NCBI GenBank assembly: GCA_002205965.3
Contig: NADL03000499.1
Span: 248,001-312,000, forward strand
DNA from: Kappaphycus alvarezii
Taxonomy: Eukaryota > Rhodophyta > Florideophyceae > Gigartinales > Solieriaceae
Direction of reading: 5' to 3'
Length of the DNA stretch: 64,000 nucleotides
In this document: positions 55,916 through 64,000 of the stretch, piece after piece
Position numbering within the stretch: position 1 is the stretch's first letter
Layout of the letters: the number at the start of each line of letters is the position of its first letter
Program-made: the position numbers and the translations under genes
Notes under the pieces: model-generated
What the model saw: the letters and a program-made list of their open reading frames with translations, nothing else
The model's database searches: none
Told to the model about the DNA's origin: nothing

Positions 55916-56820
55916 ATATATTAGCGACTCGCTGAATTGATGATAACCTCCAACGCCGCCAGCTTGCAGACTGGGCTACCAGCTACTTTTTAATTTGTAG
56001 AAATGCTCCGTTCTTCGCAATGCACAGTTCTGTAGATGATATGGTTTACTCATTAATTTTCTTCAATACTTGTAAAGGGCCACTAAAATTAACTAGCTTT
56101 GGAGCGGGAGGCAAACTTCCGCATGTTGCGGGCTACGACCAATCGCTGAAGCTGCACACCTAGACCAAATAGCATGATTGAGCTTTTGATAAAGCTGAGA
56201 GGATACCTTCGCCTTTAAGTTCTGTAGATCCTGAATCATGCACAGAACTCGACGATATGACCATCAAGTTGTGAAAATTGGAAAAATTATTTTACAAGTA
56301 TTGGAAAACTTTTTGATTGGTTTTCCATATCGAATAAAATGATGAAAAGTTCCACAGTTTTTTTATCAGAGGTCAGTATTTTTTTTATTTATTCTGAATC
56401 ACCGAAAATAATTTTATCTTTTTCCACTGGCCCATTTTTATACTGTATTACGCGTGAAGCAATTCTTATGTCTGTCAGTTGGTTTTTATATTCTGCAGTT
56501 ATAATTACTGGAATTATATTGCCAGCAAAATATAGTTGGAATTAATTCTCATCTGGATAATTATTCCATAATTTCTATTGAGAATGAATTTGGTCTAAAA
56601 TAATTATTGTACTGCTGGGTTCATCTTTGTAGCTTTCTACTCTGATCTGCGGTGTAAATAGTCTTAGGCCGTTAGAAAATTTTAGCAAGCCTCCGGGCCA
56701 TCGAACTATTCCCGCCAATCAATAAATACTGGGTTTCTTTTTATTATTATTCTCAGTCCTATTCAGGCAATTCAAAATTTTTTTATTTGGAATTTTCCCG
56801 TCCCTATCTCTACCCTCAGT
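55916..56820. other. AT-rich, no gene seen
   Basis: Short frames only, e.g. 56339-56545 (hydrophobic, unrecognised). Confidence 0.4.
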
Positions 56821-56821
56821 G

Positions 56822-56990
56822 AATGGCACCCGGACGCCACGAGTTGTTAGCGGATGTCGCACACAAAGTCTCTATGAGTGCAAGGGAGACGTACGCAAAG
56901 GTCAAACAAGTCTTAACACAGTGTCATCCCGCAGCGAAAGCAATGTCCAATGCGGCGTGTCTGGTGGCCGGCCTCCAGCTAGTTCTCTAG
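56822..56990 (+). pseudogene. C-terminal fragment of R2-like family 2
   Basis: WHPDA, then (shift) ELLADVAHKVSMSARETYAK, VLTQCHPAAKAMSNAACLVA and a stop at 56988, homologous to 62580-62757. Copia 2 inserted about 110 bp downstream. Confidence 0.55.
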
Positions 56991-57101
56991 TGTTTTGAGG
57001 GCTTCCCGCCAATCCTTTACATTGTAAGCCTTTACCCACATAACGAAATACCTCAAGGAAACTTACAATATTTTTTATGCATTGAAAACACCCCAAAATT
57101 T

Positions 57102-57398
57102 TGAGTTTGACATTAATGGTCGCATAGCTCTGTTTGAATGCTCTTATTTACGACCATCTATATTTGACCGTGTTATCTGAGTCTTGAATCATCCCATGTA
57201 ATTGTTTGGTGGCAAATATCTGTATGTTGATATCTTGACTGCTATTGTACCTTGAATTGCTACTCAAGTTAACACTAGTTGCACTCTGTAAAAATCATGG
57301 TATGCGACTCGGATATCATCGCACAACTTGTGTACTTTTTTCTACACTCTATCGTGTTCGTTTTCGACTTTATCGACCCTGCAAAGCGAACTACTGTT
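57102..57398 (+). repeat. Copia 2 5' LTR
   Basis: Starts TGAGTTTGACATTAATGGTC and ends GCGAACTACTGTT. Aligns end to end with 61826-62122. Contains the promoter by analogy; no TATA box assigned. Confidence 0.85.
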
Positions 57399-57399
57399 A

Positions 57400-57413
57400 G
57401 TTATGGGCCCAGC
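57400..57413 (+). promoter_or_regulatory. Copia 2 primer-binding site overlapping the gag start
   Basis: GTTATGGGCCCAGC is complementary to GCTGGGCCCATAAC, the anticodon stem-loop of initiator tRNA-Met. That region, rather than the tRNA 3' end, primes Drosophila copia. The ATG within it (57403-57405) is the gag start, so gag begins M-G-P-A. Confidence 0.75.
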
Positions 57414-58109
57414 GCCCCCATCAAGCCTGCCTTGTAGGCTTAAATTTTCCTGGGATGCAAATTCACCTCCAAGGACAGATGGAAACGGTGATCAGGAAGA
57501 ATACAGAAACGCAGTCCAATTATGGCAAACTTTCAACAACACACTTCCTGACTCTAACCGTAATAAGATTCCTCCGCCTTTACAAGCAATTTGTCTGAAG
57601 TCACAATTACATGGTCGTGCCAAGGACCTGTGCTCAGGAATCACGGATAAACAACTGGTTGGAGATGGTGCTGTTGACTTAATGGTTGGCAAGATATACT
57701 GATTTGATGCGTTAACAGTTGTGAGCGAAGCATATCATGCTTTCAGTCTACTATGGGATACAAGGCGTAACAGCACTGAGACCATGAAAAACTTTAAATC
57801 TCGCTTCTCCGCTCAAGTAGCCAAGTCAACTCCATCTCGACAACCACTAGGCTAGCTGAATGCATAACTGCAATAATGCTGCTTTCAAATTCAGCAATTG
57901 ACGACTCGCAACGAGTGTCAGTTATGGCGGCGGCAGCTCTTTCTGATGAGAATCTGAATACGCAATCGTCTAATGACCAGTTCTTGGGCGCTATAACATA
58001 TCAGTACGTCTCGTCGGTAATCGAGCAATGTGACAAGTCTTCACATAATCAGAACAGAGCAGATCTTCTTAATATTATTTCAGCTCGTATTGGAAATAGC
58101 AATTTATGA
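57403..58109 (+). pseudogene. Copia 2 gag (broken)
   Basis: MGPAPPSSLPCRLKFSWDAN, EEYRNAVQLWQTFNNTLPDS, LKSQLHGRAKDLCSGITDKQ, a stop at 57700, then MLLSNSAIDDSQRVSV in the frame at 57876-58109. Homologous along its length to the intact Copia 3 gag (35935-35312). Encodes the capsid-like protein. Confidence 0.75.
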
Positions 58110-58139
58110 AGCCGTCCTCGTGGCAGTAAGTTCCATCAC

Positions 58140-59880
58140 GAAGGTATCAACGCAACCATGAAATATCCCTGCGATATATGTGGTAAATATAGAGAAATTG
58201 GAGACGCAACCATAATCCTGATGGATCGCTTCCGTCACACGTCAAGTCTTATGATGGACCCATAAATAGTTCTCGCAATAATAATAATGGTACAGCACAG
58301 AATTTCGTTCAAGATGGTAATAATAAATCGAAGAAGAAGACTGTATCGTTTAACATGGCAACAGTGATTGGATCCTCCGCTTTCACAACATCATTTGATG
58401 AACTAGAACCACTTGTTGATGATGGTACACCCTATTCTGCAATTGGACAAGTTGAAATTAACTTGTTCGTCGATCACTTTGGGCTCCCCTCAAACCTAAA
58501 GCTTCTCCCTATTACTGAGTCTTTAAACGGGCACAAACACTGGCAATATGGACTCGGAGTGCACTAAAGCCCTGGTCGGCGTATCTTGGGATATATCGCT
58601 CTCACTGCTGAGTCCGATAATGGAAATGCAGTTCATGTTAATCACCTAATACTCGAAGGATCTTCCCAGTGGGTCATCGGAATACGAATAAGAACAAAAT
58701 TGTGTTCATGAAAGTTAATCGTCGAGACTACATATCGATTGTAGATCATAACTTTCTCAGTTATGTCAGGTTGGATCGTTTCGTAACATGCAGTAATGGC
58801 AGGTCCACCATGTCTTGCATGTCTGCAATTACGCTAGGAACTACTTAATGGTCTGATATCAAATCTATCATCGATAAGGTGCATAAGCATATGTGTAGAT
58901 ACACAAGCCTTACAGACTACAAACTTCTTTTAGAACGAAACGGTTTGTGGAATGATGCCGTTCAATCGTATCTCACTCAATTGATTGGTGAGTGTACAGC
59001 TTGTCGATTAACTTCCAAACCCCAGCCATAACGAAAAGTATCGATTAGCTCCCTGCCAACTGAATTTAATGAAGAGCTATTCATTGACCATCTGTACTTA
59101 GACGAAGTACGTCTAATGCACTGTATGGACCTGGTTGCAAGGTTCTCAGCAGCAAATGTTGGTACGTCAACCACTCTTAAGGAGTCTATTACCGCATTCC
59201 AAGCATGCTGGATCTCCCAGTTTTGGTACCCCGACTCGATCCGTGCAGACAAAGCCTTCCAAAAAGGCGAGTTCTAGCATTATGCAGAGAAGCTTTGCAT
59301 AACTATCGAAGTATTTCCGCCCGGAAGGCACTCCAAAAATGCCATAGAGTCCAAACACAACATTATTCGGAGTATTTTTTGTCCGCTTGAAGGCTTCAAG
59401 TGAAACAAAATTTGACCCGGTTCGCGCTGCATATATGGCTGTGAGAATATACAATGAATTGTATGGTAACGCTACTATGTCGGTACTTGAATTAGCCGAA
59501 GGCTTCTCCAAACCATTCGCGGCGAAACCACTCGACGTTTTTATACCACGTGATGTGAGAGTTGCTCGTGATCAACTTCAAGCTCGGAGAAAACTAATGC
59601 GTATCATGCATTAAAAGCCAGTGAAAGGGACTCCACTTACTGTTGGAGATCGTGTTGAAATATTACAAAAGAAATAATTTGCTAAGAAGGATAAGTTGTC
59701 AGACCCTAAATCCATTATTTCCATCAACCACAAAGCCCGGTCCGTTACTTTCCCCGGAAGAAAAGGAAGAAAAATAACGGTTGCATTCGAAGACACTAGA
59801 TCTGTCTTATCGGAAAAAAGCTCTGCACAATTGGTGCAACATGGGATTGACACACTTGATAACAAATTGGAAAACGCTTA
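58140..59880 (+). pseudogene. Copia 2 zinc knuckle, protease and integrase (broken)
   Basis: CDICGKYREIGD (first half of the CCHC knuckle) at 58172 shifts into the NPDGSLPSH region. Protease context LVDDGTPYSAIGQVEINLF lies near 58414, with DDG where D[ST]G is usual. Integrase: HLYLDEVRLMHCMDLVARFS (Asp 59086-59088), SIRADKAFQ (second Asp) and KNAIESKHNIIR (Glu 59347-59349), so the D,D,E triad is intact. The C-terminal part, EIYNELYG-like, runs at 59387-59614 and 59696-59881. Stops at several points. Confidence 0.7.
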
Positions 59881-60183
59881 AGAACCTCTTTTTACAGATA
59901 TTAATCATTCAGAAAGTCCAACGCGATCAGATGGCAGCGCTACAGATGTTGATATGGGTATAGAATCGTCTAATAATAAACCCTCTGTTGGAGATATCGT
60001 CTCAGTTTATTGGCCAATAGATGATCAATTTATCTTGGAACTGTTCACTCTCACACAGGTAACGGTAGTCTAAATATAGATTATGCTGACGGCTACAAAG
60101 AATGCCTTGACATGAAAAAGGAAGTCTGGAATTGTTCAGATTCTTTGCCAGCCAGCTCAAGTAGCCTGTAACCTAACCTTTAT

Positions 60184-61735
60184 TTGAAAATATTGACTTC
60201 TATGGTTGACTACTTCGGTAAGAAGTCCTTTTTGAAGCATGAAGCTCAATTTTTCGATCAATATGTCATCGTTAATGCCTATAATAAGGAAGAAGACACA
60301 TTACTTAAAGCAGTTCGCCCTGTTCCTTATTCCAAGGTTCCAGCAGACGCTAATGTAATCAACAGCCACACACTCTATAAGGTAAAGATGAACGATGATG
60401 TTTCACAAAAATTGAAAGCCCGCATTGCTCCTCATGGAAAAGAAGATCAAATGAAGAACATGCTAAGCAAAGAATGTGCGATCTGTCCGCCAACAGGTCT
60501 GCGCATTTTAGAATCTATTGTATCACTCCTCGGATGGACATTGCATGCGGCTCATGTTAAAGCGGCGTTTTATCAAACAGGTGAAGCTCAACGAGACGTC
60601 TATGTTCGTCCACTAAAGGAGAGGAACATGAAGGCATTTCATTTATGGCTCTTGCTAACTGCATCTTATGGGTTGGTGAATGCAAACGCAAAATGGCAGA
60701 ACCAATCTGACAAACTCATGGTTGATATTGGATTCACTCAGTCTGCTCATGTGCCTCAGCTGTTCTTTAAGAAAGAAAATGGTCGCCTAGTTCTCCTCAT
60801 TGCCAAGATCGTAGACGATCTTAATACCGCAGGTGAAGGCAATCGTTCTCAAGAATCTGTAGACCAGTTTGATCAAAAGTTTAAGTCTAGTGACGTATAC
60901 CATGGTCCGGGAAAACTTAGATACTTTGAGATCAACATTATACAATATGTTGACTATGCCCTCGACACTGATGTCGGCGATAAGCTAGATGCTGTTACTG
61001 AATATACTTTCTCAAGGCATCGTCGAAAGCAGTCTGTTGATGCTTTAAATCTAGTTGAAAAATCTGTATTTGCATCGACTAACAGCTCGATGGGTTGGAT
61101 TGGAACAGCAGCCTCACCATTCTTCTCTTTCTATGCGATTTTCCTTCAACAAAAGGCTCCTGACCTAAAATTCCCTCATTTAGTTGACCAAGTCAATGTT
61201 GTTCGGAAATTCAAGAAACTTGGAACAACTATCGCATATCCTAGACCGACTGATAAGAGTGAATACCAGCCAACTGTTTTGGTCTTTGCAGATGCCTCTC
61301 GAGTAGACGATTACGGCCAGCTTGGTGTAATAACGGGTCTTTTGCTCGGTGAAATGAAGACCGACTCAATCTACCGTGTTATGTCTTGGATGTCGTATAA
61401 GATCAAACGGCCTGTTAAGAGTGTACCAGCTGCAGAAATTTTTTGCGGCAGCCGAAGGTATTGGAGACGGTAAAACTGTATGTAAGGCCTACTCTGAACT
61501 GCTCGGAATCGATATCAAGCTCCATGTCTGTGTTGACTCGAAAGACTTGTTCACCTCACTCTTCACTCAAAAGAATTCTATTGATGAGTCCATACGCGGT
61601 GATGTTGGGTGCATCCGATACGAGTTCCAGACTGGTGCTGTAGAATAGATATCGTGGATCCCTGGAAACAATAACCTTGCTGATCCGCTCCCAAAAAGGA
61701 CAGCAACCTAACTGAAGCACTTCAGCTCACACACC
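60184..61735 (+). pseudogene. Copia 2 reverse transcriptase and RNase H (broken)
   Basis: Frame 60184-61473 (429 codons) has AAHVKAAFYQTGEAQRDVYV, where the first catalytic Asp (DVKAAF) is His (60553-60555). VDD is kept (KIVDDLNTAGEG, 60811-60819). RNase H: LVFADASRVDDYGQLGVITG, SYKIKRPVKSVPAAEIF. At a run of six T (61438-61443) the frame shifts into AAAEGIGDGKTVCKAYSELL, CVDSKDLFTSL and then WIPGNNNLADPLPKRTAT. The Asp-to-His change predicts loss of polymerase activity. Confidence 0.8.
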
Positions 61736-61825
61736 TCACTGGAGGACTAGGCGTTGAATTTGACACAGTATCGGAAACCAAATGTTCTACGAAGAACTTT
61801 GGTTAAAGAAGGAGTGATATGAATA

Positions 61826-62122
61826 TGAATTTGATTTTAATGGTCGTATGGCTCTTTTTGAATGCTCTTATTTACGACCATCTATGTTTAACCTCGTTAC
61901 TTGAGTCTTGATTCATCCCATGTAATCATTTGGTGGCATCCATCTGTATGTTGACATCTTGACTACTATTGCACCTTGAATTGCTACTTAAGTTGGCATT
62001 AGTTGAACTCTGTAAAAATCATGGTATGCGACTCAGATTTCATCGCACAACTTGTGTACTTTGTTCTACACTCTATCGTGTTCGTTTTCGACTTGATCAA
62101 CCCTGCAAAGCGAACTATTGTT
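61826..62122 (+). repeat. Copia 2 3' LTR
   Basis: Starts TGAATTTGATTTTAATGGTC and ends GCGAACTATTGTT. Preceded by the purine-rich AAAGAAGGAGTG (61805-61816), the likely polypurine tract, though 9 bp short of the LTR. Confidence 0.85.
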
Positions 62123-62149
62123 AATTTGGAATGACCTATTTTGGATCTA

Positions 62150-62757
62150 CGCATGTCATTTAATTTTTACACAAGTCGTCTTCTTCGCGCAAGACCTGCA
62201 GAAAGCGGCCCGCCACCCAGCCGTCGAACCCCGGAACGGGATCCATAGCACTAGGCCAGACATCCGGGTGATGGGAAGCAATGGAGGTGCAGACTTCTTT
62301 GACGTAACGTTCGTCAACCCGCTGGCGATACCCCACAGGAGAGGGGGAAGGTTTGAGTGTTTTACTCTTGGAAGATATATCCGATCTATCCCATGGTTTT
62401 CCAGACAACCAAAATCGACTAAAAAAGGGTATACCGACACAGTAACCCCGCAGGAGGGTGTACATTTTTATTTTTTATCACCTCACTCAATGTGGCTGTC
62501 TCCGCGAAGTATGGAAGATATGAATCTTTTAGCGCAACCTCCATGAGAGGTAGGCTCGCGCCTATCCCTACATCCACTCTCGGATGTTTGCATCCAGACG
62601 CCTACGTGGTGCTAGCAGATGTCGCGTGGAACGTGTCCGTTAGGGCAATGGAGATCTATGGCAAGGTCCGAGCGGTGCTTACCCAAAAGCACGCTGCCTT
62701 AATGTCCAACACAGCATGCCTGCTGAACGGCCTTGAACAAGCTCGTCAGGGAAAATA
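62150..62757 (+). pseudogene. Family 2 endonuclease C-terminus, best copy, split by a repeat
   Basis: FFAQDLQKAARHPAVEPRNG, then STRPDIRVMGSNGGADFFDV and TFVNPLAIPHRR: the PD…D core of the restriction-like endonuclease with RPDI and FFDVTF intact. After the inserted repeat (62349-62445) it resumes SAKYGRYESFSATSMRGRLA, STLGCLHPDAYVVLADVAWN, VRAMEIYGKVRAVLTQKHAA and NTACLLNGLEQARQGK with the stop at 62756. It lacks RT and knuckle (5'-truncated, or cut by Copia 2). Confidence 0.7.
62349..62445 (+). repeat. ~120-bp repeat, copy inside family 2
   Basis: GGGGGAAGGTTTGAGTGTTT to GGGTATACCGACACAGTAA, bracketed by CCCCACAGGAG / CCCCGCAGGAG, a possible target-site duplication. Lacks the last ~20 bp seen in longer copies. 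Confidence 0.75.
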
Positions 62758-64000
62758 AGAAGTATTACAGGTCATCCTCCACATAAATAATGAGTAAGTC
62801 TCTCTCTCTCTCCAAGATTTTCTGGGCCACAAACGACAATACATTTTAAATATTAAAGCAACCTACAGTCCCGCCGCTGCTCTAAACGCAAATTTATAGG
62901 ACGCGAACCCTTTGAACCACTGGCAGTAAACCCGCCTACCCAAATCTGTAAACGGCGGTATGAGTCTCTCCCAACTTCTTCAAACCTGTTGGCTGAGGTA
63001 GTCCACCGGAGCAATGATATGATCATCATAATTCGTAGCCGTGAAGGAGGAAAGTCATCTACATTTATTGGATGCACCACTCGTTCCATTCAACTCGCAT
63101 AGTACTAATACTCGATTCCAATTGAAAGACGACTAAAAAAGGGACGGCATAGTCTCAACAGGGCAACAAACTGTGTCCTGCAACATTCGACATCGACGAT
63201 TGTCTCTCGCACACATTTTCTCAATATACTGCGCTCATAACAAGCAATGCTGAACTACAGAAGCGCATTAACTTGCAGTTTTAGAAGCCGACTATTCTCT
63301 AAAATAGTAAATAATCCAGCAATTTCCTCCTTGGGAATGCAACGCCCTCCCAGCGGCGTGGATTCAAACGACCTCCCAGTGGCGTGGATTCAAACGACCA
63401 CATTTTCCATATAAAACAATCCAAAAATTTCCCGTTTCCTCCTTTGCAGTCATACTACTTGTGTATTACTCTGCTATCTAGTCAAATGTGTAAGTACTAG
63501 ACCTAGAGGGAAAAGGCCCAACCGGGCAGCGAATCTGACATGATTTCCAGGCATGTTGCAAATGGCTCCAGATGCACGTCAACAGACAGCATATCCGTTA
63601 CATTAAACAACCCCCGTGTTGCTCGCATAGGATAAAGCACACAGAGATGCTCATGTTGCTAGGAGTCAAAATTATTATCTAGATCTAGATTCAAAAGATG
63701 TTCTTCAGCAAGTCGTTGCAGAGTGTTTCCGTTTGCATTGAAAAAGACAACGTGATATTCGAGAAATAGCAGCTCGCTAAATTCACTTCGAAAATGCTGC
63801 GTTATCTAGCAGATATTTCCATGGTCCATGTACCCCACAGTCGCGTATATTAATTCACATTTTTTGTGGATACTGTATATCGTTGTGACTGTAACATTTC
63901 GGCAATGCGGGTCTATCTTTAGCCTCTGTCCTACGGAGTTATGCTTTGCTGATATAATAATTTCCGCCAGTCTGCGACAAATGTTTGAAACTCACTGATA
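62758..64000. other. No gene seen
   Basis: Short frames only. Has a small CT run at 62793-62809 and a tandem duplication at 63348-63401. Confidence 0.4.
63348..63401 (+). repeat. 27-bp tandem duplication
   Basis: Two units of CTCCCAGYGGCGTGGATTCA plus AACGACC, differing at one site. Confidence 0.8.

Larger units (their letters stand above)
57097..62127 (+). mobile_element. Copia 2, outline-complete LTR retrotransposon
   Basis: Two 297-bp LTRs, a primer site, gag, protease, integrase, RT and RNase H in Copia order, with the 5-bp duplication AATTT on both outer sides (57097-57101 and 62123-62127). Coding is damaged by stops and shifts, and LTRs differ at several percent of sites, so the insertion is not recent. 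Confidence 0.85.

Noticed and set aside
58414..58440. DDGTP at the protease site read as an inactivating mutation
   Set aside because: Without other copies I cannot tell whether DDG is the family's own variant, so I did not count it as damage.

Overview
The window reads as nuclear DNA of a repeat-laden eukaryote. It holds at least twelve decayed or nested transposable elements of eukaryotic type (Ty1/Copia, R2-like non-LTR, piggyBac, PIF/Harbinger, a YqaJ-bearing DNA transposon), a GT-AG intron in the one host-like gene, no operons and almost no intact long ORF. Taxon is inference only. An alga-like lineage with few introns, perhaps a florideophyte red alga, would fit the compact secreted LPMO-like gene and the mix of element families, but nothing here proves it.

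Layout. 1-8.7 kb is AT-rich and nearly empty, apart from a GC-rich island at 3.77-4.06 kb. 8.75-12.4 kb is one long broken gene: an RGG-rich N-terminus, a DDE-like transposase core, a YqaJ-type PD-(D/E)XK nuclease and a C-terminal zinc ribbon. 14.5-16.4 kb is a PIF/Harbinger relic with transposase (+) and Myb/SANT-like protein (-) tail to tail. 18.15-23.65 kb is a dead Copia element split by an acidic-ORF element (19.5-21.0 kb, -). A second copy of that element lies inverted at 29.0-30.5 kb, where it splits an R2-like non-LTR element (27.65-33.47 kb). A piggyBac relic is at 25.5-27.4 kb. A truncated Copia (-) occupies 33.95-36.2 kb. 36.2-45 kb is mostly unrecognised, with a non-LTR endonuclease fragment at 37.9-38.3 kb and a retroelement gag relic at 43.2-44.3 kb.

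45.26-47.43 kb is an inverted-repeat-bounded unit (162-bp identical outer arms) around a broken gene for a CDCA7-like (4CXXC) zinc-finger protein. Its right arm abuts the tail of a non-LTR retrotransposon filling 47.4-51.0 kb (-), which has an intact RT motif and a TTC-type 3' tail. 51.8-52.9 kb (-) is the only host-like gene: a secreted LPMO-like protein with a 94-nt phase-0 intron. 53.9-57.0 and 62.1-62.8 kb hold 3' fragments of a second R2-like family. Between them sits a Copia element (57.10-62.12 kb) complete in outline: 297-bp LTRs, a 5-bp target duplication, and a primer site matching the anticodon arm of initiator tRNA-Met that overlaps the gag start codon.

A ~120-bp unclassified repeat, with core TGGAAGATATATCCGATC, occurs about ten times, including inside two retrotransposon fragments. 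Several otherwise coherent frames break at homopolymer runs, so some pseudogene calls could reflect unpolished long-read assembly rather than true decay.
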